Origin: an uncultured Chlorobiaceae bacterium | Lineage (GTDB): Bacteria > Bacteroidota > Chlorobiia > Chlorobiales > Chlorobiaceae | Assembly (NCBI GenBank): GCA_903839405.1 | Contig: CAIMCD010000020.1 | Location: forward strand, 1-62,097 | DNA length: 62,097 bases | Direction of reading: 5' to 3' | Shown here: piece by piece, positions 29,783-38,817 of the stretch | Numbering within the stretch: position 1 is the stretch's first letter | Layout: the number at the start of each line of letters is the position of its first letter | Notes under the pieces: generated by a model | Told to the model about the DNA's origin: nothing | Database searches by the model: none | The model's input: the letters and a program-made list of their open reading frames with translations, nothing else | Made by a program: the position numbers and the translations under genes

Positions 29783-30403
29783 TCAGGGCTGAGTGGCCCA
29801 GGCGTAGAGTAGCGCTCCTTCGGTGAGTTTTTGCACCACCTCATCCCTGCCACGGGGTGAGAGCACAAAGCAGCCGTTGCTTCGCCCGATTCGCGGCCCG
29901 TTGAGGGTCACGAGGTTGAGCAGGATATAGCCGAGCGAGCAATAATCGGCCGAGTGGAGCACCAAATCGCGGTTCAGGGCGTTGCCGTTCTGCAGTGGAT
30001 CAAGCCCGTCAAGCCGGAGCGCTTTTCCGTGATCGCCGTTGTAGGCTTCAACCACCTTGTAGAGCCCAAGGCTGCTCATGCTGGAATTTTGGGCATTGGA
30101 AAACTTTGTGGCGTAGAGATCGCCGGAGTTTTTTCCGTGTGCTACCCGGTAAAAGGATTGCTCCCCGCTTTGCAGCTCAATCACGGCCATCCGTTGCAGA
30201 TAGGAGGGCTTTGAGAAATCCACCACCGCGAGGTAGCGTAGCTTCTCTTCCGGGTGCGCTTTATGGTAGAGATCAAGCGCTGTAAATGCCGCCCGGTATG
30301 CTTCAGGAGAGATTTTTTCGGGTAGGTAGAGCAGCGCTACTCCACCAAAGAGAAGCAGCAGGAGAGTTACGAGAATCCCGGAAAAGAGTTTTTTGTACTG
30401 CAT
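29783..30403 (-). CDS. Murein L,D-transpeptidase-like protein (YkuD_2)
   Basis: 206-residue protein with an N-terminal membrane anchor or signal (about 7-27). The C-terminal half matches the L,D-transpeptidase catalytic family of YkuD_2 type: H150 in LVLHSADYC and C178 in GRSNGCFVLSPRG form the catalytic pair. Likely acts in the periplasm on peptidoglycan crosslinks. Follows the pirin gene on the same strand with a 14-nt gap, so the two may share a transcript. Confidence 0.82.
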   Translation of the reverse strand: MQYKKLFSGILVTLLLLLFGGVALLYLPEKISPEAYRAAFTALDLYHKAHPEEKLRYLAVVDFSKPSYLQRMAVIELQSGEQSFYRVAHGKNSGDLYATKFSNAQNSSMSSLGLYKVVEAYNGDHGKALRLDGLDPLQNGNALNRDLVLHSADYCSLGYILLNLVTLNGPRIGRSNGCFVLSPRGRDEVVQKLTEGALLYAWATQP

Positions 30404-30417
30404 GCAGGCTTTACCGG

Positions 30418-31287
30418 TTACTTGTGGCGGATAAAGGTGCCGTTCTGGTACTCCCTGAAGGCGGTGCGCAGTTCCGCCTCGGTGTTCATCACAATCGGGC
30501 CCTGCCAGGCAATTGGTTCGTTGAGCGGCTGGCCAGAGATCAGGAGAAATCGTACTGAATCCTCACCGGTTTTGATGGTGACGCTCTCGCCATCGGTGAA
30601 AAGGAGAAGGGTTCCGTTCCCAAAAAACTCTCCGGTTTCAGAGGTTTCTTCAGGGCAGAAGAGCCCTTTACCTGCAATGACATAAGCAAAAGCCGTATGC
30701 CCTTGTTTGATGGGGTGACTCCATGTTGTTTCCGGCGGCACGGTAATATCGAGATACTCGGGATCAATGGCAATATCGTTGACCGGTCCGGCTGTTTCGC
30801 CGAACTGACCGCAAATGATACGGAGTTCAACGCCGTTCTGGAGATGGAGCTTTGGAATTCGGGCGTCGGTGATGTCGCGGTAGCGCGGCTCGCTCATTTT
30901 TTGTGAGGCCGGGAGGTTGGCCCAGAGCTGGAAGCCTCCCATTTGCCCCTCGTTATCGCCGAAGGGCATCTCCTGATGAATGATGCCGCTGCCGGCGGTC
31001 ATCCACTGCGCATCTCCGGCCGAAATCACACCCCGGTTGCCCATGCTGTCCTGATGCTCCACACTCCCTTCGAGCATGTAGGTGATGGTTTCAATCCCAC
31101 GGTGCGGGTGCCACGGAAACCCTTTGCGGTACTCTGCCGGATTGCCGGAGCGGAAATCGTCGAGCAGCAGAAAGGGGTCAAACAGCGGAAGCTCATTGAA
31201 GCCGAATGCCCGATTGAGCCGCACTCCAGCTCCTTCCATTGTTGGCTGGCTTTTGAATATCTTCCGGATTTTGCGGGGTGTAGCCAT
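30418..31287 (-). CDS. Pirin family protein
   Basis: Bicupin pirin, 289 residues. The N-terminal cupin holds the metal ligands H60 and H62 (PWHPHRGIETITY), H104 and E106 (GSGIIHQEMP). Some bacterial pirins have quercetinase activity, others regulate metabolic enzymes; the substrate here is unknown. First gene before the L,D-transpeptidase-like gene. Confidence 0.9.
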   Translation of the reverse strand: MATPRKIRKIFKSQPTMEGAGVRLNRAFGFNELPLFDPFLLLDDFRSGNPAEYRKGFPWHPHRGIETITYMLEGSVEHQDSMGNRGVISAGDAQWMTAGSGIIHQEMPFGDNEGQMGGFQLWANLPASQKMSEPRYRDITDARIPKLHLQNGVELRIICGQFGETAGPVNDIAIDPEYLDITVPPETTWSHPIKQGHTAFAYVIAGKGLFCPEETSETGEFFGNGTLLLFTDGESVTIKTGEDSVRFLLISGQPLNEPIAWQGPIVMNTEAELRTAFREYQNGTFIRHK

Positions 31288-31338
31288 GGCAGTTGTTCCT
31301 TTTTATCATGAACTCTTCGCTACCGTTAACACTTTTCA

Positions 31339-31402
31339 CCCGCTAACAAGTTCACCCGACATCCCTGATTTCACCCATCACGTAGTTGGTCGCGCCACCC
31401 GG
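31339..31402 (+). repeat. Left diverged inverted repeat flanking the RloAB cassette
   Basis: CCCGCTAACAA (31339-31349) is the exact reverse complement of 33888-33898. Further inward TTGGTCGCGCCACCCGG (31386-31402) corresponds to the complement of CCGGGTGACCAA at 33835-33846, in the same order and at similar spacing (57 versus 63 nt). CTGATTT and CCCATC also match in between. Similarity is partial, with indels. Confidence 0.5.
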
Positions 31403-31554
31403 AGGTGACCGAAATCGGGAGATTCATCTGGTGATGCAGAAATCAGAAGGTTGAAAGATAGCTGGACTGGCTAAATAAAATTGATGTTCCTTGTTGAAGA
31501 GGCTACGGAGTGGTATGGTTCTTGAATATCTCTATTACTCAGCCATTGACGGAT

Positions 31555-32229
31555 CTAACGAGTACATTTCATGTTGATTAGATATGCGATAAGCTCATGC
31601 ATGTTTGTTGCGGGATTTTTTGAATTGGATTCGTAATTATGTTTTTGCAGTTGTTCTGCATTCTTGATGGCCTCAGAAAGCTTTGTCTTTGTTAAGTCAA
31701 AAATATTCCGGGCACCTTTTTTATAGTTAGGAATTCGATTTTTTTTATTCAACTCTTTTAAAACCAGATCACAGTTTGATGCATTACCCTGAGCACAAAA
31801 TGATCTTGTCGTATAGATAAAATGAAGTAGCAGCCAGAATTCGAAACAGGGATTTGATGTTATAGCTGTAAAAATAACGTTTTCTCCTAACGTCTTGTTT
31901 TGCAGCTTATTGATTGCATTATTGAAGTTTTCGTGTTTATCTCTATCAATGACGCAATAAACACGGTTATAATCACGATCCGCCTCAAATTTTGTGATGG
32001 CGTAATTGACTACGCTGAGTGGATCAGAACTGCACTCTTTCCCGTATATATCAATATTAGCAGTGCTTAGTCTATAGGCGTCTTTTATCTCAGCGAAGTA
32101 TTTTGGCTCTGTTTTTTCTCCCTCACAGACTATAAGTACCCTGTCATAGGATGCTTTCGTAGAATTCCTTCGGCGCAGTGAAGACGAATTTCGCTCTTTG
32201 CGTTTATGAAAAATATTATCCGAACCCAT
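31555..32229 (-). CDS. rloB: RloB-like protein (AbiLii type)
   Basis: 224-residue RloB-domain protein. Conserved acidic residues suggest a Toprim-like nuclease fold: E36 in VLIVCEGEKTEPKYF, D95 and D97 in YCVIDRDKHENF, and E129 in NPCFEFWLLLHF. Its ATG overlaps the stop of the ATPase gene by one base (TGATG), so the pair is translationally coupled. RloA/RloB pairs were first named as restriction-linked ORFs; the related Lactococcus AbiL pair causes abortive infection. Role as an anti-phage nuclease is inferred from those relatives. The region is more A+T-rich than its neighbours. Confidence 0.8.
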   Translation of the reverse strand: MGSDNIFHKRKERNSSSLRRRNSTKASYDRVLIVCEGEKTEPKYFAEIKDAYRLSTANIDIYGKECSSDPLSVVNYAITKFEADRDYNRVYCVIDRDKHENFNNAINKLQNKTLGENVIFTAITSNPCFEFWLLLHFIYTTRSFCAQGNASNCDLVLKELNKKNRIPNYKKGARNIFDLTKTKLSEAIKNAEQLQKHNYESNSKNPATNMHELIAYLINMKCTR

Positions 32230-33497
32230 CAGAACCTCACTTCTCCAATGTACGGAATAGCACCGTAGCGTCCATTTAGATATCCTTTTTCCAGTGCTTC
32301 ATCTTTTCGCGGGGTAAAGTCTGACAGTGGATAAAGTTTGGTAGCATTGGAAGCATCTTTTTCTGTGAACCAGATTTGATCACGGCGAAACAGTTCGTTA
32401 TCGAGTATAGATGTGTCATGCGTTGAGAAGATCAATTGCGCATTATTTTTGTTAATTTGCGGGTCATTGATCATGTTAATGAGAAATCGGACCATCATGG
32501 GGTGCATGCTATTGTTCAGTTCGTCTATAAATAGGATGTAACCATTGTCGATCACATCAAGCCAAGGACCTGCAATATCAAACAGTCTTCTCGTGCCGAC
32601 TGATTCTTCAAAACCTTCAAGAGGAATTAATTCATTTGATCCTGCCATCGTGTGCAGAAATTTAACATCTAACTGTTCTTTTCCATCCAATGTTCTACAA
32701 ATATATTCCTTAAGAGGCTCTGGCATATCGGATGGCATATCAGTTGAGTTAAACTTCTTTATTTCAACTTTTAGATCAGCAATACTTAGATCTGCAGCGT
32801 TCAGCAGTGCTAAGACCCTCTTTCTACCTGCATCAGTTTTACACATTGAAGCCGAATATAAGTGGTAAAAGTTACTCACATGGATGGTCCTCAGCTTCTG
32901 ATGGAACCAATTGTAAACAGGCTTTAGCTGTTCGTTGTTGAGCTGGACTGCGGTCGATAGAAAAAGAGCGTTACTGCGCGTTGCTTTTTGTAGTAAAGTC
33001 TTATTTCCTTTTAATTTACTTCCAAAATACCAGTTTTCATTTTTATTGGCAGTATTGTATTCCCGTTCAAACCAGCGCTGGGAACGACCCTCTGGATAAG
33101 CGATCAGCCATTCGTGGGTGACTCGAGTATTGTTGACGGCAAAACCATACTGGTAACGAATTCCTTCTTGTAGAAACAGCACTTCAAACTCACTCGGCTC
33201 AGTTCGGCTGATTGAATTGAACAGAAATGGCTTAACATCGATTGCTTCCCCTTCCTGTCCCTCCTTGGATGATTCGGTGACAAAGTTCTCCACGAAATCC
33301 AGTGACTTCAGAAGATTGCTTTTTCCTGAGGCATTAGGACCATAAATAACTGCGGAGCGGAGCAGACTCGGCGCGCCTTTTTCAGGCGTCATGAAGCAGT
33401 TTTGTTCCTGTAGCTCACTGAAAGAGGTGGCAACCAAGCTCAGGGTTTGTGTTGACCGAATCGATCTGAAATTGGTAACACTGAATTCAATTAGCAT
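32229..33497 (-). CDS. rloA: RloA-like AAA family ATPase (AbiLi type)
   Basis: 422-residue ABC/SMC-like AAA ATPase. The N-terminus MLIEFSVTNFRSI is typical of AAA_15/21 proteins; Walker A GPNASGKS at 53-60; Walker B YILFIDELNNSMHPMM around 318-333; the following LIFSTHDTSILD carries the H-loop. It precedes and overlaps rloB. Such ATPases are thought to sense infection and license the partner nuclease. The cassette is bordered by diverged inverted repeats at 31.34 and 33.9 kb. Confidence 0.83.
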   Translation of the reverse strand: MLIEFSVTNFRSIRSTQTLSLVATSFSELQEQNCFMTPEKGAPSLLRSAVIYGPNASGKSNLLKSLDFVENFVTESSKEGQEGEAIDVKPFLFNSISRTEPSEFEVLFLQEGIRYQYGFAVNNTRVTHEWLIAYPEGRSQRWFEREYNTANKNENWYFGSKLKGNKTLLQKATRSNALFLSTAVQLNNEQLKPVYNWFHQKLRTIHVSNFYHLYSASMCKTDAGRKRVLALLNAADLSIADLKVEIKKFNSTDMPSDMPEPLKEYICRTLDGKEQLDVKFLHTMAGSNELIPLEGFEESVGTRRLFDIAGPWLDVIDNGYILFIDELNNSMHPMMVRFLINMINDPQINKNNAQLIFSTHDTSILDNELFRRDQIWFTEKDASNATKLYPLSDFTPRKDEALEKGYLNGRYGAIPYIGEVRF

Positions 33498-33766
33498 GTC
33501 TGATTCCCTTTCAAGTTAAATCTTAAGCTATATATTACATATTATATGCAAAAATTTAATATTAATTAAGAATTCATTATATGGGCCGTTTTAGGAAAAG
33601 GGTTTCAATGGAGCGAGATACAGGGAGGCAAAGAACGGGCTGTGTATGGAAAACAGGTCATTGAAACGCTGTCACTACAACTGACAAGGCACGATAGCAA
33701 GGGTTTTTCCATAACCAACCTTCAATATTTCAGAAAGTTATATCAAACATTCCCGGGTCGATTCTC

Positions 33767-33841
33767 AATTCAGCACCTGCCGGGCGCTGAATTGGTCGAG
33801 TAACCAAAAAGCCACCCGGCGGCTGGCCAATTCGCCGGGTG
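33767..33841. repeat. Two adjacent hairpins inside the right flank of the RloAB cassette
   Basis: AATTCAGC (33767-33774) pairs with GCTGAATT (33786-33793), and CACCCGGCG (33813-33821) pairs with CGCCGGGTG (33833-33841). They are tandem, share GCCGGG-type sequence, and have no T-tracts. Confidence 0.5.
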
Positions 33842-33898
33842 ACCAAAACTTTCCCCGATGGGAAGAGAATTCAGAGAGAGCGTTCTTTTGTTAGCGGG
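33835..33898 (-). repeat. Right diverged inverted repeat flanking the RloAB cassette
   Basis: TTGTTAGCGGG (33888-33898) is the exact complement of the left repeat core at 31339-31349, and CCGGGTGACCAA (33835-33846) corresponds to the second block of the left repeat. Outside the cores both sides continue with similar GTTA-ACAC-type sequence. Confidence 0.5.
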
Positions 33899-33959
33899 GT
33901 AATGTGTAACTTCACCCCACTTGGTTTTACGTAATATTGAATAAGGAAAGCAAAGAGGT

Positions 33960-34793
33960 ATGGCACAGAAAACCCTGAACGTGATGTTCATTGGCGATGT
34001 TGTAGGTACTCCCGGTTTGCAGATGGTTGACCGGATGCTGAAAAGTTTTATCAGCAAGTACCATGTGGATTTTGTGATTTGTAATGGCGAGAATGCCCAT
34101 CATGGCAAGGGGATGAGCCTTGAAGCGCTCAATGTGCTCACCGGGGCTGGCGTCAATGTGGTGACCGGGGGAAACCATACCTGGAGCAATTTCAATTTTT
34201 TTGATACCCTCAAAACCCACCCGCAGGTGCTCCGTCCGCTGAACTACCCAAAAGGCACCTATGGAAAGGGTTACGGGATATACAAGCTGCCGGATAAACT
34301 GGGCGATATAGCAGTGGTCAACCTGCAGGGGAGAACCTTCATGTACTCCATCGACTGCCCGTTCAGAACGGCCGACTGGGTGCTGAAGCAGCTCAAGGAG
34401 CAGGTGAAGGAGAAGGTTCGCTATATTTTTGTTGACATCCATGCCGAGGCTACGGCTGAAAAGATTGCGCTTGGCTGGTACCTTGACGGCAAGGTCTCGG
34501 CGGTGATCGGCACCCACACCCATGTGCCGACGGCCGATGAGCGCATTCTGCCAAAAGGGACCGGCTACTGCACCGACGCCGGCATGACCGGCCCGCATAA
34601 CTCGGTGATTGGTATGCAGATCAAATCCGCCACCGACCGGATGCTCTACCAGACCCCGCACAAGTACGAGTGTGCCGAAGATGATGTTCACTTTTCCGGC
34701 ATACTCCTCTCTCTCGACGTTGCAACCGGCAAAACCGTTGGTATAGAGCGGATATTCTACCCCGAGTTTGACCGCGGAGAGGTGCAGTATTGA
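33960..34793 (+). CDS. YmdB-type metallophosphoesterase (TIGR00282)
   Basis: 277-residue calcineurin-like phosphoesterase of the YmdB family, whose Bacillus member is a 2',3'-cyclic nucleotide phosphodiesterase affecting biofilm decisions. Metal ligands: D in FIGDVVG (about 12), E and N in CNGENAHHG (39-41), N/H in TGGNHTWSN (around 66-71), H in VDIHAEAT (about 151), and H-T-H in IGTHTHVPTADER (about 178-180). Chain complete. Start at ATG 33960 with AAAGAGG just upstream. Confidence 0.9.
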   Translation: MAQKTLNVMFIGDVVGTPGLQMVDRMLKSFISKYHVDFVICNGENAHHGKGMSLEALNVLTGAGVNVVTGGNHTWSNFNFFDTLKTHPQVLRPLNYPKGTYGKGYGIYKLPDKLGDIAVVNLQGRTFMYSIDCPFRTADWVLKQLKEQVKEKVRYIFVDIHAEATAEKIALGWYLDGKVSAVIGTHTHVPTADERILPKGTGYCTDAGMTGPHNSVIGMQIKSATDRMLYQTPHKYECAEDDVHFSGILLSLDVATGKTVGIERIFYPEFDRGEVQY

Positions 34794-34863
34794 GATGAGC
34801 GGGTGGCGTTTTGCAGATGAGCGGAACGTTATAACTCCTGTTTATGACGAACACAAAACGAAA

Positions 34864-34898
34864 GAGGGATCTCAAGCTATTCATGCGTGAGATCCCTC
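34864..34898. terminator. Terminator hairpin between ymdB and fbp
   Basis: GAGGGATCTCA (34864-34874) and TGAGATCCCTC (34888-34898) form a perfect 11-bp stem with a 13-nt loop, flanked by AAA on the left and CTTT on the right. It lies between convergent genes and may serve both. Confidence 0.7.
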
Positions 34899-34994
34899 CT
34901 TTCAGTTCGGGATGACATTCGGGGGCGAGTTTGAATCCAAAATCCAGCGTCCAGAATCCAGAATTATAGATCGCCTCTCATCCGTGAGTACAAT

Positions 34995-35996
34995 TTACCT
35001 TATACCCTGCTCAAACTCTTCTGCCACAATCACATCCTCTTCGCTGCCGATGTAGAGCGGGGTGCGCTGGTGGAGTTCGGTTGGCTGAATATCCAGAATG
35101 CGCTGACGGCCGTCGGTTGCCCTTCCGCCTGCCTGTTCGCAGATAAAGGCGAGCGGATTGGCTTCGTACATGAGCCGGAGCTTGCCGTTCAGGTGTTTGG
35201 TGGTTGGCGGATAGACAAAGACGCCGCCGGTGAGCAGGTTGCGGTGGAAGTCAGCGACCAGTGAGCCGATGTAACGGGTACTGTAGGGGCGACCAGTTGC
35301 AGGATCCTCCTCCTTGATGTAGTCGAGATATTTTTTGGTGCCCTCGTTGAACTGCGCGTAGGAGCCCTCGTTGATCGAATAGTACTTGCCGCTTTTCGGG
35401 GTAACAATATTCTCATGGGAGAGCAGGAACTCGCCGATGGTGGGGTCGTAGGTAAAGCCGTGCACGCCGTGGCCGGTGGTATAGACCATCACAACCGAAG
35501 AGCCATAAATCACATATCCGGCAGCAACCTGCTCGTAGCCGTGCTGCAAACAGTCGCTGAGGTTTGCCTGGCCGGGATCACTCCCTTTGAGCTTGTAGAT
35601 GGAGAAGATGGTGCCGACGCTGACATTGACATCAATGTTTGAGGAGCCGTCGAGCGGATCAAAGAGGAGGGCATAGTTGCCGGTCTCGTTTTTCGGCGGG
35701 ATAATGATTCCCTCGTTCTCCTCGGAACCCATAATGGCAAACCGTCCGTGCTGGCCGATAGCCGAGATGATTTTTTCGTTGGCAAAGAGATCAAGCTTTT
35801 TAACCTCTTCACCCTGGACATTGGTGCTTCCGGCAAAACCAAGAATGTCAACCAGTCCTGCGCGCACAACCTCCCTTCGTACCAGTTTTGCGGCAAAGGC
35901 CACGTCGGTGAGAAGGTCGGTAAGCTCGCCATGCGCTTCCGGAAAAAATTTCTGCTGTTCGAGAATGTGGCGTTCAATGGTGATCAACTGGCTCAT
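34995..35996 (-). CDS. fbp: Fructose-1,6-bisphosphatase class I
   Basis: Gluconeogenic phosphatase, 333 residues. Metal/substrate motifs: GSEENEG (about 92-98), [20 protein letters not shown] (about 109-128), and [21 protein letters not shown] near the C-terminus with the conserved YE. In an autotroph fixing carbon by the reductive TCA cycle it serves sugar synthesis from pyruvate. Single-gene unit, convergent with ymdB. Confidence 0.95.
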   Translation of the reverse strand: MSQLITIERHILEQQKFFPEAHGELTDLLTDVAFAAKLVRREVVRAGLVDILGFAGSTNVQGEEVKKLDLFANEKIISAIGQHGRFAIMGSEENEGIIIPPKNETGNYALLFDPLDGSSNIDVNVSVGTIFSIYKLKGSDPGQANLSDCLQHGYEQVAAGYVIYGSSVVMVYTTGHGVHGFTYDPTIGEFLLSHENIVTPKSGKYYSINEGSYAQFNEGTKKYLDYIKEEDPATGRPYSTRYIGSLVADFHRNLLTGGVFVYPPTTKHLNGKLRLMYEANPLAFICEQAGGRATDGRQRILDIQPTELHQRTPLYIGSEEDVIVAEEFEQGIR

Positions 35997-36187
35997 ACTC
36001 TGTGTTCGGTTAGTGGACGGTTGAGTGACAGACTGTCGAAGGGTATACCTTTGACCTTTAATGTAGAAATATTCACGGCTTATTTCAAAAGAGCCTCTGC
36101 ATGTTTCAGGCGGTTGATTTTTGTTAAGAGAGCGGGAAGTGTTATATAGATTGACTTTTTTATTGCAAGCCTTCCCTATTATGCTCC

Positions 36188-37909
36188 ATGAAACGATATC
36201 GCTGGACGCTGCTCTCTTTGGATGAACAGGTTGTTTTTGCTCTTTCAGAGGCCATCAATGTCAGTAGTCCGGTTGCACGAGCCTTGTGCAATCGCGGTAT
36301 CTCTACCTTTGACGAGGCCCGGGAGTATTTTCGTTCCTCAATTACGAGCCTTCCCTCACCCTTTCTGTTGCAGCACATGCAGCGGGCGGTTGAGCGGGTT
36401 GTGCGGGCGATTGCGGCTCACGAAAAAATAATGGTTTATGGCGATTATGATGTAGACGGCACAACCGGCACCGCCATGCTCTACCTCTTTCTGAAAGAGA
36501 TGGGTGCGGATGTGGTCTATTATATCAATGACCGGTTTACCGAAGGGTACGGCCTCTCTTCCGAAGGGATTGATTCTGCCGTGGAGCAGCATGTCGGCCT
36601 GCTTATTACGGTGGATTGCGGCATCAGGGCCACGGAAGAGATCGAGCGGTGCGTGGGGTATGGTATAGATGTGATTGTGTGCGACCATCATGAGCCCGAT
36701 GAGCTACCCCCGGCCTATGCTATTTTGAATCCAAAGGTTCCAGGTTCTACCTATCCATTCCGTGAGTTGTGCGGCTGCGGGGTGGCCTTCAAGTTTATTC
36801 AGGCAATTGCCGAAGAGCGGGGGGCGGAACCGGAAAGCTGGCAGCAATATCTTGATTTTGTGGCCATTGCAACGGCGGCCGATATGGTTGCGCTGGAACA
36901 TGAAAACCGTACCCTCGTGCGTGAAGGGTTGCAACGCATCCGTTCAAATCCCCGTCGCAATTTAAGGGAGATGTTTTCGGTCATGAAGGTTGCGCCTGGC
37001 GAACTCACCATGTTTCATATTGCCTTTGGCATCGCTCCGCGCATCAATGCTGCCGGCCGGATGCACTCGGCAAACCTCGCCGTTGAGTGGCTTCTTTCCG
37101 ATGATCCGGCCGAAGCCCGCCACCACGCCTCGGAGCTTGAGCGGATGAATCTGCTCCGCCGGGAGATTGATGCCGATATTATGGCGAAGGCTGAAAAGCG
37201 CCTTGAAAGCCACTTCGCCTCCTACTGCTCCTCGATTGTGCTCTATGATGAGTCGTGGCACCTTGGCGTGCTTGGTATTGTTGCTTCAAAAATGATTGAA
37301 AAGCACTATCTGCCCACGGCGATTCTTGGCACCATGAATGGCTTTATCAAGGGTTCGGTGCGGAGTGTCGAAGGGTTGAACATCTATGACGTTTTGCAGG
37401 AGTGCAGCGACTATCTTGAGCAGTTCGGCGGCCATAGCCAGGCGGCTGGCATTACGCTCCGCCCAGAACAGCTTGCCGGATTCCGCAAAAAGTTCAACGA
37501 GGTCTGTGCGCTACGTCTCTCCATCGGAGAGCGCCAGAAAGAGCTGGTGATTGACGCAACGCTGCCGCTTGAAGATATCTCCGCCAATCTGATCAAGGTG
37601 CTTGAGCAGTTTGCCCCATTTGGCTATGGTAACCGCGAGCCGCTCTTTATCTCGGATGAAGTGGTGCTCTTCGGCGAGGTGCGGCTTCTGAAGGAGCGCC
37701 ATGTGAAGTTTACGCTTCGGGATAAAAAAGAGCGGCTGTTTGACGTTATCGGCTTTGATCGCCCTGACCTTTACACGGAACTGAAATCCAGCTCCCGTAC
37801 TCCCTTTGTGATGGTCTATTCGGTTGAGAAGCGGATATGGAACAACCGCGAACAGTGGCAGATCCGGCTCAGGGATCTTGAACTGCGGCCAGTGAATAAA
37901 TCGCGCTGA
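36188..37909 (+). CDS. recJ: Single-stranded-DNA-specific exonuclease RecJ
   Basis: 5'-3' ssDNA exonuclease used in recombination and mismatch repair, 573 residues. DHH-family motifs: [15 protein letters not shown] with D86, D88 and D90, VDCGI around 140, [11 protein letters not shown] around 161-171, and INAAGRM around 290. DHHA1 motif GGHSQAAG around 417, then the C-terminal OB domain. Full length. Convergent with the flippase-like gene, 23 nt apart. Confidence 0.95.
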   Translation: MKRYRWTLLSLDEQVVFALSEAINVSSPVARALCNRGISTFDEAREYFRSSITSLPSPFLLQHMQRAVERVVRAIAAHEKIMVYGDYDVDGTTGTAMLYLFLKEMGADVVYYINDRFTEGYGLSSEGIDSAVEQHVGLLITVDCGIRATEEIERCVGYGIDVIVCDHHEPDELPPAYAILNPKVPGSTYPFRELCGCGVAFKFIQAIAEERGAEPESWQQYLDFVAIATAADMVALEHENRTLVREGLQRIRSNPRRNLREMFSVMKVAPGELTMFHIAFGIAPRINAAGRMHSANLAVEWLLSDDPAEARHHASELERMNLLRREIDADIMAKAEKRLESHFASYCSSIVLYDESWHLGVLGIVASKMIEKHYLPTAILGTMNGFIKGSVRSVEGLNIYDVLQECSDYLEQFGGHSQAAGITLRPEQLAGFRKKFNEVCALRLSIGERQKELVIDATLPLEDISANLIKVLEQFAPFGYGNREPLFISDEVVLFGEVRLLKERHVKFTLRDKKERLFDVIGFDRPDLYTELKSSSRTPFVMVYSVEKRIWNNREQWQIRLRDLELRPVNKSR

Positions 37910-37932
37910 TAATCTTTTTTCAGGAAAACCGT

Positions 37933-38817
37933 TTACCGGTCGGGCTCGCTGGTTTCGTGGCTGATTTTGGTCAGAATGCCAGCAAGTGAGGAGAGGGCGG
38001 AGATGGCGAAGAAGATCAGCGAGAGCGCTATGCCGATACTGGTATCAAGCTGCATGGCGCCAAGCAGATAAAAGAAGGTGACCTCCCTTGCTCCGGCACC
38101 GCCGATGGTGATGGGTAGAATCGTGGCGACGGTTGAAATAAGGAATATCGCCATGTAGTCGATCATGTTGCCATGATGCGACAGTGCAAGAAGGATGAAC
38201 AATGCCGAGATGACCTGGGCGATCTGCACCAGGAGCGACTCTACGGCCGTGATGGTAAAGACCCCGATGAACTGGCGATAGAGGAGCTTGTTCAGGAGAT
38301 AGGCGATGGGGTAGATTATGACCATCAAACCCCATACATAGGGCACAAGGAAGGGGAGTTTCAGGGCAAAGGTGCTGGGGAGCAGCAGGATGAGCGAGAG
38401 AAAGATAAGCGCAATAATGCCGCATACCCGGTCCCAGAAGACAGCATGAAAGACATTGATCATTTTCATGCCGTGGTTTTTCTGCAGCACATAGATTTTA
38501 TAGCCGTCCCCGCCAATTCCCCCCGGCAGAAAGAGATTATAAAACATGCCGAGATAGTAGAGCTTCAGGTTGTAGATGGCCGAAAGCTCAATGCCGATAG
38601 CTTTGAAAAAGCGGTTCAGGCGCACCGCATTAAAGAGCTTGGAGAGGTTGAAAAAAAAGAGCGAAAGCAACAGATACCAGGGGTTGGCACTCCGGATAAT
38701 GGCGACAAGGCGCGTCACATCAGTTTTTTTCAGCACCAGATAGAGGGCCAGCACCGTAACAAGAAGCTGGAGCAGCGTTTTGAGCAGCTTTTTCAAACTG
38801 GTTCTATGGTTTGCCAA
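37933..38817 (-). CDS. Flippase-like/YbhN family membrane protein
   Basis: Polytopic inner-membrane protein of the LPG synthase TM/UPF0104 family, about 294 residues from TTG at 38817 (LANHRTSLKKLL). About seven to eight membrane segments; SALFILLALSHHG and LPITIGGAGAREVTFFYLL are the family blocks. Members translocate or transfer lipid-linked groups. It is the last gene of the PAP2/ArnT/GT2 operon, overlapping the glycosyltransferase stop by 14 nt, which supports a role with lipid-linked sugars. The frame is open to 38886, but this would lie inside the upstream gene. Confidence 0.78.
   Translation of the reverse strand: MANHRTSLKKLLKTLLQLLVTVLALYLVLKKTDVTRLVAIIRSANPWYLLLSLFFFNLSKLFNAVRLNRFFKAIGIELSAIYNLKLYYLGMFYNLFLPGGIGGDGYKIYVLQKNHGMKMINVFHAVFWDRVCGIIALIFLSLILLLPSTFALKLPFLVPYVWGLMVIIYPIAYLLNKLLYRQFIGVFTITAVESLLVQIAQVISALFILLALSHHGNMIDYMAIFLISTVATILPITIGGAGAREVTFFYLLGAMQLDTSIGIALSLIFFAISALSSLAGILTKISHETSEPDR

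Larger units (their letters stand above)
33498..33959. other. Intergenic region between divergent rloA and ymdB
   Basis: 462 nt without a credible gene. The rloA-proximal part (33498-33760) is A+T-rich and would contain the rloA promoter. The distal part holds two hairpins (33767-33793 and 33813-33841) and the right inverted repeat (33835-33898). Confidence 0.5.

Noticed and set aside
34921..34970. tRNA-like GTTTGAATCC motif and CCAGAATCCAGAATT repeats near fbp
   Set aside because: No cloverleaf can be drawn around it; it is a simple short-repeat tract in a gap between convergent genes.
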